Shown piece by piece: positions 25,300-34,203 of a DNA stretch of 39,921 nucleotides. The translations under genes were made by a program, and so were the position numbers. This stretch comes from Chitinophaga pinensis (lineage in GTDB: Bacteria; Bacteroidota; Bacteroidia; SXHM01), in the NCBI GenBank assembly GCA_945870105.1, contig CAMBRL010000016.1:1-39921 (forward strand). Direction: 5' to 3'. The notes below the pieces were generated by a model, which ran no database searches, was not told where the DNA came from, and saw only the letters and a list, made by a program, of their open reading frames with translations. The stretch's first letter is position 1, and the number at the start of each line of letters is the position of its first letter.

Positions 25300-26052
25300 C
25301 TATACAAACTTCAGCCTGCTGTTCAAATCATCTTTATAAGAACCCCCAATTGGAATCATTTTTTTGTCGTCTTCCATAATCAGATTCGGGTAGTCAATGG
25401 CTGCAATTTTGTCAATGCGCACAATGTATGAACGGTGAACACGGATGAAATCTTTATCCATCAGGCTCGACTGCATATCTTTCATGGTAGAGTGAACAGT
25501 GTATTTTGCTCCAACAGCATGAATAATCACATAATCTTTCAATGCCTCTACATACATGATGTCGGCTGTTTTCAGTTTTACCAGGCGAGAATTTGATTTC
25601 ACAAAAATGCAATCGGTCGCATTTTTATCCAGCACAATCGATGAATACATATCACGCTCTTTGCGCACTTCGCTTTCTTTACCATGTTTATACAACGCCA
25701 TTTCAATAGTGGTGTGCAAATCAATTTCCTTGAAAGGTTTAATAATGTAACCATAAGGTTCGGTTACTTTTGCTTTGGCAAGTGTGCTTTCATCTGCATA
25801 AGCAGTCAGGTAAATCACCGGAACGTCAAATTTCTTTCGGATTTGGTCTGCCGCTTCAATGCCGCTTAATTCGCCTTTCAGCATGATGTCCATCATCACT
25901 AAATCGGGCTTGTGTTCTTCTGCGGCAACAATGGCAGCTTCGCCTGAATCTACAGCTGCTACTACGTTATAGCCTAATTTTTTAAGGCTGTTCTGTATAT
26001 CTTTAGATACAATGGCTTCGTCCTCAACCACTAAAATGTTAATCTTTGACAT
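25300..26052 (-). CDS. LytTR-family response regulator
   Basis: This 250-residue cytoplasmic regulator has an N-terminal receiver domain (acidic pocket Glu10/Asp11, phospho-acceptor Asp55 in DLVMMDIML, Thr83 and Lys105 in IIKPF). A linker and a C-terminal LytTR DNA-binding domain follow (about 148-250; DIMYVEALKDYVIIHAV and DKDFIRVHRSYIVRIDKI). These proteins bind direct repeats upstream of target genes, and many Bacteroidota copies are partnered with LytS-like or HisKA_2 kinases, none of which lies here. It is divergent from the propeller-SpoIIE gene. A 14-base palindrome sits between its -7 box and its start and could be autoregulatory. Confidence 0.93.
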   Translation of the reverse strand: MSKINILVVEDEAIVSKDIQNSLKKLGYNVVAAVDSGEAAIVAAEEHKPDLVMMDIMLKGELSGIEAADQIRKKFDVPVIYLTAYADESTLAKAKVTEPYGYIIKPFKEIDLHTTIEMALYKHGKESEVRKERDMYSSIVLDKNATDCIFVKSNSRLVKLKTADIMYVEALKDYVIIHAVGAKYTVHSTMKDMQSSLMDKDFIRVHRSYIVRIDKIAAIDYPNLIMEDDKKMIPIGGSYKDDLNSRLKFV

Positions 26053-26065
26053 AGGATGATTTTTT

Positions 26066-26079
26066 ATCGTTAAAACGAT
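26066..26079. promoter_or_regulatory. Small palindrome upstream of the LytTR regulator gene
   Basis: ATCGTTAAAACGAT has perfect 6-base arms around AA and lies 14 bases before the regulator ATG, downstream of its likely transcription start. This position suits an operator or a short mRNA hairpin. LytTR sites are usually direct repeats, so binding by this regulator is only a possibility. Confidence 0.35.
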
Positions 26080-26081
26080 GG

Positions 26082-26089
26082 TAAATGTA
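26082..26089 (-). promoter_or_regulatory. Candidate -7 box for the LytTR regulator gene
   Basis: On the minus strand TACATTTA resembles TAnnTTTG (last base different), 30 bases before the start codon. The -33 region is T-rich but has no exact TTTG. The remaining part of the 164-base divergent gap, towards 26217, shows no box that I would defend. Confidence 0.3.
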
Positions 26090-26216
26090 GTTTTTTTTGA
26101 AAAACATAACGACTAAATTTTTATCAGTCTAAACGCTTTAACGAGAAACTTAATACATAAAGTTTCGTAAAGATTTCGCTTTGTATAAAACCTTGCAATT
26201 TTCCTCTTACTTTTCA

Positions 26217-29200
26217 ATGAGATCTTTTCTCATTCTTCTTTTCGCTTTTTTAGGCTCAGGAGCTGTTGCCCAGCAGTATAATTTCCGCAATTTTTCAATT
26301 GAAGACGGCCTCGAACAAAGCCATATAAATACAGTTTATCAGGATAAAAAGGGCTATATCTGGATTGGCGGCAATGGAGGGCTTACCCGCTTTGACGGTA
26401 AAAACTTTAAAACATGGACCGTAAAAGATAGTTTACCCTCTGCAAATGTTCTTGCAATTACGCAGGACAGCAAAGGAGTTTTATGGATTTCGTGTGCTAA
26501 TAATGGAGTAGCAAGTTTTGACGGCAAGAAGTTTACGCACTATGCCGAAGCAAACGGACTTGCAGCCAATGATGTTCGCGCAATTTTTGAAGACAGTAAA
26601 GGAAATCTTTGGTTCGGAACGTTTTCAGGCGTTTCAAAATTCACGAATGGGAAATTTGAAAATCTTGAACTAAATAATGGTTCAGCCGGAAACTTTATCT
26701 ACTCTATTTGCGAAGATAAAAACGGCAGCTTATGGTTTGGCTCCTACGGTGGCGGCTTAGGAAGGTATGACGGGAAAAGCGTTGTATTTTTTAAAACCAA
26801 TGATGGACTTGCCGATAATTATATAACAAATCTTGACATCAACAGCAAGGGCGAAGTGGTGGCATCTACCACTTCGGGCATCAGTATTTTTGATGGTAAG
26901 AAGTTCAGTAATATTGGTCAACAGCAAGGCTTACTCAGTTTTCAGTTAAATGATTTTGCTTATGATGGATCCGGAAATTTATGGATGGCTTCGGATTACG
27001 GAGTTACAAAATACGATGGCAAAACGTTTTCACACATTACAGAAAAGGTTGGAATACCTGATAACAAAGTCAACTGCGTATTTGTTGACAGCGAAGACAA
27101 TCTCTGGTTAGGGACAAAAAAAGGTTTAACAAAATTAGCAGACCGCAGTTTTGTTCATTTTTCTGAACCTGGTTTTAGCCCTTCTGAAATTTTTAAAACA
27201 TCCACCGGAAAAATTATTGCAGCAAATCGTGGCGGTGGAATTTATATTTTCAACGGTGATAATTTTTCTAAGTGGGAAATTGATGAAACGCTGAACGAGC
27301 GCGTTATCAGCTGCATTGCCGAAGACAAGCTTGGCAGAATTTGGTTCGGAACATCTGATTTTGAAGGTGTTTATGTTTTAGACCAGGGCAAGAAAACTAC
27401 AGTTATTCAATACACAGAAGATGTTGGTTTGCCCTCCAACAACATAAACGATATTATCTGTGACAGCAAAGGAAAAATATGGATTGCCACTCCAAACGGA
27501 GTTGCAAAATTTGACAGTTTGGCTTTCAATAAAATTGAAATCAGTGAAGATGTTACCGATAACAATATTGTTTCACTGATGGAAGATAATTCAGAAAAAA
27601 TCTGGATGGGCGGTTTTGACGGAATGATCTACCGATATGATGGTAAGCGAATTCAAAAATTTGATGAAAACAAATCGCCCGTTCTTTCAATTATACAAAG
27701 TAAAAACGGAACTATTTTCTTTCGTACCGAAGAGAATGGTTTCCTTGTTTTCCGTGAAAATAAATTTACACGAATAACTCAGAAAGACGGCTTGAGTTCT
27801 GATGCAGTTCGTTCGTTAATTTTTGATAATAACGGAACACTTTGGGCAGGAACACAGCGTGGAATAAATAAAATCAGTTTTGATTCAGAAAACAAAATAC
27901 TGGCTCGTAGTTATGGCTTTAGCGAAGGGTTTAAATCATTGGAGTGTAACTCAAATGCTGCATTATTTGATAGCGATGGACATCTTTGGTTTGGAACAGC
28001 AAAAGGCATAACACGCTTCACACAATCTGAAGAAAAAGTAAATACAAAAGTGCCCGAATTAGTGGTGAATGATATTCTGCTTTTCTTCAAACAGTTTGAC
28101 AAACAAAAATATTCTGAACGCATTGATTCTGTTTCCGGTTTGCCGGTAAACATGAAACTGCCTTACAACGAAAACTATTTATTTTTTACGTTTAGCGCTA
28201 TCAGCCACAAAAATCCGGACAAAGTTTTTTACCAATGGATGCTGAAAGGTTCGGACAAAGACTGGATGCCGGAAACAAAAATAAGCGAAGCAAATTATTC
28301 AAATCTTGCTCCGGGCGATTACACATTTATTGTAAGAGCCTGTAACGATGAAAAAATCTGGTCGCAACCGGTTGAAGTACATTTTGTAATTACTCCGCCA
28401 TTCTGGAGAACATGGCTTTTTTACATACTGGTGGCCACTTTCCTGATTTCGTCAACTGTTATTTATGTAAAATGGCGCGAACGAAAACTATTGCGCGAAA
28501 AAGCAGAACTGGAAGAAAAAGTAAAAGAGCGTACACATGAACTGCAGGAACAAAAAGAGATTGTTGAAGAGCAAAATAACCACATTACAGAAGGAATAAA
28601 TTATGCACGAAATATTCAGATGGCGATTTTGCCCAGTGGTGAAGAAATAAATAAAGTTTTTCCTGAACATTTTATTCTCTATCGTCCAAAAGAAATTGTA
28701 GGAGGAGATTTTTACTGGTTATTTCGTCATGGAGATTATGTGTTTGTTGCCGCTGTAGATTGCACTGGACATGGCGTTGCCGGAGCATTTATGAGTATGA
28801 TAGGAACTGATTTGCTTAACCAGATTATTATTGAAAAGCAGGTAACAGAACCATCTGAAATTCTTACAGAACTTAATCTCGGAATCAAACTTGCATTTAA
28901 ACAAAGTGCCCGTGAATTTGAAACACAGCAAGGAATGGATGTGGCAATTTGTTCTATCAATCTAAAAAATAAGGAAGTGAATTTTTCGGGAGCACTGCGA
29001 CCATTGTATGTAATCAGCAACGGAGAGTTTAACGAAGTGGAAGGTGATAAGTCCTCTATCAGCGGAACATCTGACACAAGCTACCGTTATACTTCTAATA
29101 AACTGAAGTTGAAAACAAGCGATTGTATTTATTTGTTCTCAGATGGTTATGCCGATCAGTTTGGAGGACAAAAAGGAAAAAAATTCATGACTGGAAAAAT

Positions 29201-29333
29201 GAAGGAGATGTTGATTAATAACAACGAATTGACAATGGATGAACAGCGAAGAAAATTATTGACAGCGCACGAAGACTGGAAAGGTGATTACAAACAGGTG
29301 GATGATATTTTGGTAATGGGAATAAGGCTTTAG
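26217..29333 (+). CDS. Propeller-sensor membrane receptor with SpoIIE/PP2C phosphatase output
   Basis: From the ATG at 26217 this is 1,038 residues. It comprises a signal peptide (MRSFLILLFAFLGSGAVAQ), then 14 two-component-regulator-propeller blades of the type ED-S-K-G-N-L-W-F-G-T (two 7-bladed propellers, about residues 20-620), a Y_Y_Y beta-sandwich (about 650-725), one membrane helix (about 732-752), a coiled coil (KAELEEKVKERTHELQEQK) and a PP2C-like SpoIIE phosphatase (about 815-1038; GGDFYW, AVDCTGHGVAGAFMSM, FSDGYADQFGG). The front half equals the sensor of hybrid two-component systems, but here the output is Ser/Thr dephosphorylation. It probably senses an extracellular ligand and acts on an anti-sigma antagonist or similar cytoplasmic target. 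A TTG at 26181 is an alternative start, but it adds residues before the signal peptide. Confidence 0.92.
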   Translation: MRSFLILLFAFLGSGAVAQQYNFRNFSIEDGLEQSHINTVYQDKKGYIWIGGNGGLTRFDGKNFKTWTVKDSLPSANVLAITQDSKGVLWISCANNGVASFDGKKFTHYAEANGLAANDVRAIFEDSKGNLWFGTFSGVSKFTNGKFENLELNNGSAGNFIYSICEDKNGSLWFGSYGGGLGRYDGKSVVFFKTNDGLADNYITNLDINSKGEVVASTTSGISIFDGKKFSNIGQQQGLLSFQLNDFAYDGSGNLWMASDYGVTKYDGKTFSHITEKVGIPDNKVNCVFVDSEDNLWLGTKKGLTKLADRSFVHFSEPGFSPSEIFKTSTGKIIAANRGGGIYIFNGDNFSKWEIDETLNERVISCIAEDKLGRIWFGTSDFEGVYVLDQGKKTTVIQYTEDVGLPSNNINDIICDSKGKIWIATPNGVAKFDSLAFNKIEISEDVTDNNIVSLMEDNSEKIWMGGFDGMIYRYDGKRIQKFDENKSPVLSIIQSKNGTIFFRTEENGFLVFRENKFTRITQKDGLSSDAVRSLIFDNNGTLWAGTQRGINKISFDSENKILARSYGFSEGFKSLECNSNAALFDSDGHLWFGTAKGITRFTQSEEKVNTKVPELVVNDILLFFKQFDKQKYSERIDSVSGLPVNMKLPYNENYLFFTFSAISHKNPDKVFYQWMLKGSDKDWMPETKISEANYSNLAPGDYTFIVRACNDEKIWSQPVEVHFVITPPFWRTWLFYILVATFLISSTVIYVKWRERKLLREKAELEEKVKERTHELQEQKEIVEEQNNHITEGINYARNIQMAILPSGEEINKVFPEHFILYRPKEIVGGDFYWLFRHGDYVFVAAVDCTGHGVAGAFMSMIGTDLLNQIIIEKQVTEPSEILTELNLGIKLAFKQSAREFETQQGMDVAICSINLKNKEVNFSGALRPLYVISNGEFNEVEGDKSSISGTSDTSYRYTSNKLKLKTSDCIYLFSDGYADQFGGQKGKKFMTGKMKEMLINNNELTMDEQRRKLLTAHEDWKGDYKQVDDILVMGIRL

Positions 29334-29343
29334 ACTATCTTTG
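29309..29343 (+). promoter_or_regulatory. Candidate promoter of the TPR-SpoIIE gene
   Basis: TTTG (29309-29312), a 23-base spacer and TATCTTTG (29336-29343, a perfect TAnnTTTG) lie across the end of the upstream gene. Transcription would begin only a few bases before the ATG at 29353, giving a nearly leaderless message. The spacing is at the upper limit, so the -7 box is the stronger part. Confidence 0.4.
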
Positions 29344-29352
29344 AACAGAGAA

Positions 29353-31734
29353 ATGAAAATAACTTTACGAAATTTTATTTGTTTTTTATTGTTGGTGATT
29401 ACTGCAAATTCAGTTGCTCAAAATCCCGCTATTGATAGCCTGGAGCAGGTTCTTACTTTGCATCAAAGTGAAAAAGACACTGTGCGGATAAAGTTGTTGA
29501 ATGAACTTGCAAAGCAATACCTACGCATTAATCCTGATAAAGCTATTGCATATAGCAACGAGTCGATAGAGCTTTCTCAAAAGAACAATTTTAATAGAGG
29601 AATTTCTCTTGCTTACAATAACATTGGAAATGTCTATCGCCTGCAAGGAAAGTACAAAGAAGCACTTGAGTATTTACAGAAAGCACTAGTTATTGACCAC
29701 GAAATTGGTGATAAAAGCAGTGAGGCTCTTTCGCTTAATAATATTGGCAACATATATATATCGCAGGGTGCATATGATAAATCACTTGAGTTTTACTTCA
29801 AGTCGCTTGCACTAAGGCAGGAAATAAATGACAAAAACGGAATAGCAATTTCTTTCAACAATATTGGACTTGCATACAAAAACCAAGGCAGTTACGATAA
29901 GGCTTTAGAATACTATGAAAATTCGTACCAGATTTTTAAGGAAATCAATGACAAGAAGGGAATAGCCAATAGTTTCAATAATTTCGGGATGACCTATTTG
30001 CATAAAGGAAATTCTGAAAAGGCAATTGAGAATTATCTTAATTCATTGAAAATATTTGAGGAAATTGGTGATAACCTCGGACAGTCAAGTACACTCAATA
30101 ATGTTGGAAATATTTACTACAAACAAAGTAATTACATTAAGGCATTAGAGTATTATGAAAAATCTTTAAAAATAAAAGAAATACTTGGCGACAAAAGTGG
30201 TATTGCTAACCTTTTACTCAATATTGGCGGTGTTTATAAAGAAGAAGGTAATTACAAAAAAGCGCTAGAGAATGCTACTCGTGCATTAAAAATTCAGGAA
30301 GAAATAGGAGATAAAAAAGGAATGGTAAGTTCACTTATTAATATCGGTGAATATTTTAGTTTGCAGGAAAACTTCGACAAGAGTTTGGAATATTATTTTC
30401 AGTCACTGACGTTGATGGAGAATATTGGCTACAATGAAAAGTATTCTGAAACATTACAATCAATTGGTCTGCTTTATCAACTGCAAGGTAGTTATTCAAA
30501 AAGTCTTGAATACCTATCAAAAGCATTGGCAATTGTAAAAGCGAGCGGAGCTATGGAGCAGGCAAAAAGCATTTACTACATAATTGCTGAAACCTATGCT
30601 AAAATGGGCAATCACCAGAAATCTTATGAGTTTCAGGTGCTCTTCACAAAGTTGAATGATTCATTGCAAAAAGCTCAGAATGACAAAGCAATGCTTGAAA
30701 TGCAGGCAAAGTATGAAACAGAAAAAAAAGAAAAAGAAATAGAACTGCTTAACATAGAAAAACTAAAGCAGGAAGAATCTCAGATAAATCAGCGCAGGGT
30801 CTTATACTTGGTTTTAGCAGTTCTGGCACTCATCATCATTCTTGCGGGCACCATTTATAATCGCTACCGCGCTAATAAAATTGTTAACGCAGAATTAGAA
30901 CTAAAAAATAAAGCTATCAATAAAGCTAAAGGAGAAATTGAGCTGCAAAAAGAAGTTTTGGAAGATAAAAATCAAGTTATTACCTCCAGCATTACTTATG
31001 CAAAACGTATACAGGAAGCCATTCTCCCCACCATTGAAGACATACGTTCATCTCTTCCGGATTCATTTATTTTCTTTCAACCAAAAGATATTGTAAGCGG
31101 TGATTTTTACTGGTTCAACAAAAAAGATGATAAAATTTTTATTGCCGCTGTTGATTGCACAGGGCATGGAGTTCCTGGTGCGTTTATGAGCATGATTGGG
31201 AATGATTTGTTAAATCAAATTGCCAATGTGGAAGAAATTACCAACCCAGGTGAAATGCTGAATAACTTGCACCGTGAAGTGCAATTTGCCTTAAAGCAAC
31301 GCGATGGATTGAATGAAAATCATGACGGAATGGATATTGCGCTTTGTTGCATTGACTACAGAAAGAAAGAACTGCAGTTTGCCTCAGCAAACAGGGTGTT
31401 ATACTTCTTTAATGAAGCTGGTGAATTTAAAGAATTGAAAGGTGATAAAAATGCTATTGGCGGAATGATTCACACCAGCAGAAGGAACTATAGCTGCTTT
31501 ACTATTCCTTTTGAAAAAGGCGACTGCTTCTACATCTTCTCAGATGGTATAGTTGACCAGTTTGGTGGAAAAGATGAGAAAAAATATGGCTACAAGCGTT
31601 TGAAAAATCTTTTTGCCGAAAACCAGCAATTTAAAATGAGTCGCCAAAAAGAACTGCTTGATAAAACCATGATGTCATGGATTGGAGAATTGGAGCAGGT
31701 AGATGATATTTTAGTGATAGGAGTGAGGCTTTAA
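29353..31734 (+). CDS. TPR-sensor membrane receptor with SpoIIE/PP2C phosphatase output
   Basis: This 793-residue protein (ATG at 29353; a TTG 12 bases earlier is less likely) has a signal peptide ending SVAQ, then about ten 40-residue TPRs with the recurring core NNIG-x-x-Y (about residues 65-430). A charged helix, one membrane helix (about 482-502), a coiled coil and a SpoIIE phosphatase follow (SGDFYW near 581, AVDCTGHGVPGAFMSM, FSDGIVDQFGG near 730). It ends VDDILVIGVRL, nearly the same as the upstream receptor. The TPRs face the periplasm by this topology. It lies 19 bases after the propeller receptor and converges on the GDPD-like gene with a 4-base overlap. It probably shares or tunes the same phosphoprotein target. 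Confidence 0.92.
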   Translation: MKITLRNFICFLLLVITANSVAQNPAIDSLEQVLTLHQSEKDTVRIKLLNELAKQYLRINPDKAIAYSNESIELSQKNNFNRGISLAYNNIGNVYRLQGKYKEALEYLQKALVIDHEIGDKSSEALSLNNIGNIYISQGAYDKSLEFYFKSLALRQEINDKNGIAISFNNIGLAYKNQGSYDKALEYYENSYQIFKEINDKKGIANSFNNFGMTYLHKGNSEKAIENYLNSLKIFEEIGDNLGQSSTLNNVGNIYYKQSNYIKALEYYEKSLKIKEILGDKSGIANLLLNIGGVYKEEGNYKKALENATRALKIQEEIGDKKGMVSSLINIGEYFSLQENFDKSLEYYFQSLTLMENIGYNEKYSETLQSIGLLYQLQGSYSKSLEYLSKALAIVKASGAMEQAKSIYYIIAETYAKMGNHQKSYEFQVLFTKLNDSLQKAQNDKAMLEMQAKYETEKKEKEIELLNIEKLKQEESQINQRRVLYLVLAVLALIIILAGTIYNRYRANKIVNAELELKNKAINKAKGEIELQKEVLEDKNQVITSSITYAKRIQEAILPTIEDIRSSLPDSFIFFQPKDIVSGDFYWFNKKDDKIFIAAVDCTGHGVPGAFMSMIGNDLLNQIANVEEITNPGEMLNNLHREVQFALKQRDGLNENHDGMDIALCCIDYRKKELQFASANRVLYFFNEAGEFKELKGDKNAIGGMIHTSRRNYSCFTIPFEKGDCFYIFSDGIVDQFGGKDEKKYGYKRLKNLFAENQQFKMSRQKELLDKTMMSWIGELEQVDDILVIGVRL

Positions 31735-32537
31735 TTTTTATCCGCTATAAATTTTCTGAATTTCTTCAGTCTGTCTGCATTAATCCAGTCAACACCTGCA
31801 GCCACTAATTCTTTCCATACTTTTTTTTTATTGCTTGCAGCCCAAATTCTAACGCTGTAATCATTTGCGTGAGCTTTTTGCATAAAAGTTTTTAGTTTCT
31901 CTTTTTCTGCTTCGGGCATTTCACCTTTTCCTTTCCATTGCAATAAACTGTTGTAAGAGAAACTGATGCGAGGCATAATGTTGTTATCAAGTTTTTTGTC
32001 TGCATCGCCCATGTTACCTGATAAAGAAAGGTAGCGCGGATTTGAACTTAGAACGTAATTATTGTTTCCACAAGGATCAACCAATACGCGAACAGCACCA
32101 ATGGTTTTCTGGCCATCAACAAATTTTGTAAGTATTGCATCATAGTTTTTAAGAATACTATCCAGAAAGGGAATAAAATTTTCGCAATCAGCTTTTATAT
32201 CAATATAGAGTACAAATTCTGGTGGACCATTTTTGTAAACGCTTTTCAAATCATTTTCTTTAGCTCGTTGCATTAACGGTTCGAGATAAAGTTTCTGAAG
32301 AGTTCTGCATTTTTTAGTAAATGCTTTTTCATGTGCCACCAGCATGTGTCCGTCAATTAAATGACAATCAGCTTCCACACTCATAAATCCATTTTCCAAT
32401 GACTGAAATAATGGTCGTGCATGCCAGTAATCATTGTGGGCATGGGCATTGGTGAGAACAGTTTGTGCTGAAGAGTTAAGAATTGATAAAATCCCGATAG
32501 CTATCGGGAGGAAAATGCGAAGAAGCAATATCTTCAT
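31731..32537 (-). CDS. Secreted GDPD/PI-PLC-like phosphodiesterase
   Basis: This 268-residue protein has a signal peptide (MKILLLRIFLPIAIGILS...SSAQ) and the GDPD/PI-PLC barrel motifs: HAHNDY with catalytic-type His34, metal ligands Glu55 and Asp57 in VEADCHL, and a second His69 in LVAHE. A C-terminal WINADR segment follows. It is closest in pattern to the uncharacterised AIM6-like branch of glycerophosphodiester phosphodiesterases. The substrate is probably a phosphodiester of lipid or glycan origin in the periplasm. Codons for part of the signal peptide are supplied by a perfect 18-base palindrome. The start overlaps the upstream T9SS gene by 4 bases, so translation is probably coupled. Confidence 0.85.
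   Translation of the reverse strand: MKILLLRIFLPIAIGILSILNSSAQTVLTNAHAHNDYWHARPLFQSLENGFMSVEADCHLIDGHMLVAHEKAFTKKCRTLQKLYLEPLMQRAKENDLKSVYKNGPPEFVLYIDIKADCENFIPFLDSILKNYDAILTKFVDGQKTIGAVRVLVDPCGNNNYVLSSNPRYLSLSGNMGDADKKLDNNIMPRISFSYNSLLQWKGKGEMPEAEKEKLKTFMQKAHANDYSVRIWAASNKKKVWKELVAAGVDWINADRLKKFRKFIADKN
32492..32509. repeat. 18-base perfect palindrome inside a signal-peptide coding region
   Basis: TCCCGATAGCTATCGGGA is its own reverse complement. It lies in frame in the GDPD-like gene, encoding the LPIAIG part of the signal peptide, where any hydrophobic sequence is tolerated. Palindromes of this form recur in many Bacteroidota genomes, as I recall, so this may be a dispersed element that landed harmlessly. 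Confidence 0.75.
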
Positions 32538-34147
32538 CTGTTCAGGATAATTTTCCCGGTAAAAGATTGTGAACTGTTGTAAGCAGTCAAAAAATAAATT
32601 CCGCTGGATACTGTATTTAGAGATAGTTTTATTTTACTGTTATGAGGTAATTCAACTGAAGAAAAAATAATTCTGCCTAATGCATCAGTAACAGAAATAT
32701 TCAACAATTGGTTTCTATCGAAAGGTGCCTCAATAATAAAGTCACCTTCAGTTGGATTAGGATAAACAGCTGTAAAAGAGTTTTTAGTTTCTTCACTTAT
32801 TCCAACTGTATTTGAAAGTTTGAAAACAAAAATATCTTGCTGCTGACTGAGTGGTAAAACATAGTCGCCAAAATATCCATAAAGGTTGTAGTACCCTGCT
32901 ACTGCCAGTTCTCCCGTTTTATTTACAGCAATAGCGTTACCAAAATCGTTTCCACCACCACCACCTATTTGTGTCCATATTTCATCACCGTTCCACCAGT
33001 ATTTTGCAACAAAAACTTCATATCCTGCAGCGATGTATGTTGTATCTTGAAAGACTATCGCAGAGTCGAAAAAGCCGGTCAGATAAACAGAACCATAATC
33101 ATCCACACAAACAGCAGTGCCCACATCTAAATCGTTTCCTCCTATTGCTTTTGCCCATTCACAATTGCCATCAGGATTGTATTTTGTAAGAAAGGCATCG
33201 TTGTAGCCTTCTGCATAAATGGTGTGATTCCCGAATGTAGTTTCATTTTGAAAATATCCTGTGAGGTAACTGTTTCCTTGCCAGTCAGTAGCAATTCCAT
33301 ATGGATTATCACCAAGATAACTATCACATTTTCTAGCCCATACAAAATCTCCCCAGGGACGATATTTAGCTATAAAAATATCAGTACTTGTTGGCGAAGT
33401 AGTGTTAAGATTTACGGTATCAAATAACGTGTTTCCATAGATGTAACCGGTGATAAAAAAATTTCCTGCGGCATCGCTCCCGATACCTTTTGCCGCATCA
33501 TCATTGCTTCCTCCGCCTTTTTTTACCCACTGACAAATACCATTGTTGCCATATTTTGCAAGAAAAGAATCATAATCACCCGATGACGAAACAAAATTCA
33601 AATCAAAGTTTGCCGTTCCGCTGAATTGTCCCGCAATTGCAAAGTTTCCATGTGGGTCAGCAGTTAGGGCATAAGCACGGTCATCGCCTCTGCCACCGGC
33701 ACTTTTTGCCCAAACTAACTCACCCGAAGGAGTATATTTTGCAATAAAAATATCAGTCAGATCCGAACTTTCTAATTTTAAATCATCAAAAAATATGGAG
33801 TCAAGGAAATAGCCGGTGATGTATATAAATCCAGCTGTGTCAATGCAAACGCCAGTAGCATAATCCTCATTCGGGCCGCCTGCATGTTTTACCCATTGAA
33901 TGTCACCGACAGAATTATACTTGGCAAGAAATGCTTCATACGTTCCATTTCCGTAACAAAAAATAGTATCAAATTGTGAGTATCCACCATATTGTCCTGC
34001 TACATAAACATTGCCGTCATCATCAACGGCAACTGCACGGGCTGCATCCTGGCCAATCCAGCCGCCAGACTTCGCCCATTGATAGTCTTGAGAAAAACAA
34101 GGCGAAGAAATAAATAAAACTAAGGATAAAATAAGAAGTTTTTTCAC
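32534..34147 (-). CDS. Secreted seven-bladed SBBP propeller protein with T9SS type A sorting domain
   Basis: From a GTG at 34147 the protein is 537 residues and begins MKKLLILSLVLFISSPCFSQ, a clear signal peptide. A TTG four codons upstream would overlap the preceding terminator. Seven SBBP-type blades follow, each with W-A/V-K-x-x-G-G at the end and D-x-x-G-N-x-Y-I-T-G-Y-F in the middle, consistent with a single seven-bladed propeller (about residues 20-440). The tail (YPNPTEGDFIIEA..., DALGRIIFSS, SSGIYFLTAYN, GKIILNR) is a T9SS type A sorting domain, so the protein is exported across the outer membrane and probably surface-attached. It is unusual in starting only about 10 bases after a strong terminator. 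The ligand is unknown. Confidence 0.88.
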   Translation of the reverse strand: MKKLLILSLVLFISSPCFSQDYQWAKSGGWIGQDAARAVAVDDDGNVYVAGQYGGYSQFDTIFCYGNGTYEAFLAKYNSVGDIQWVKHAGGPNEDYATGVCIDTAGFIYITGYFLDSIFFDDLKLESSDLTDIFIAKYTPSGELVWAKSAGGRGDDRAYALTADPHGNFAIAGQFSGTANFDLNFVSSSGDYDSFLAKYGNNGICQWVKKGGGSNDDAAKGIGSDAAGNFFITGYIYGNTLFDTVNLNTTSPTSTDIFIAKYRPWGDFVWARKCDSYLGDNPYGIATDWQGNSYLTGYFQNETTFGNHTIYAEGYNDAFLTKYNPDGNCEWAKAIGGNDLDVGTAVCVDDYGSVYLTGFFDSAIVFQDTTYIAAGYEVFVAKYWWNGDEIWTQIGGGGGNDFGNAIAVNKTGELAVAGYYNLYGYFGDYVLPLSQQQDIFVFKLSNTVGISEETKNSFTAVYPNPTEGDFIIEAPFDRNQLLNISVTDALGRIIFSSVELPHNSKIKLSLNTVSSGIYFLTAYNSSQSFTGKIILNR

Positions 34148-34159
34148 GCTGATATTCAA

Positions 34160-34191
34160 AAAAAAAGCTGCCTGATTTGGCAGCTTTTTTT
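34160..34191 (-). terminator. Intrinsic terminator after the 254-residue T9SS protein gene
   Basis: AAAAAAAGCTGCC (34160-34172) pairs perfectly with GGCAGCTTTTTTT (34179-34191) around the 6-base loop TGATTT. Read on the minus strand it ends in nine T. It lies 12 bases after the stop codon at 34204 and only about 10 bases before the GTG of the next gene. Confidence 0.9.
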
Positions 34192-34203
34192 CTAATGTTA
34201 AAA

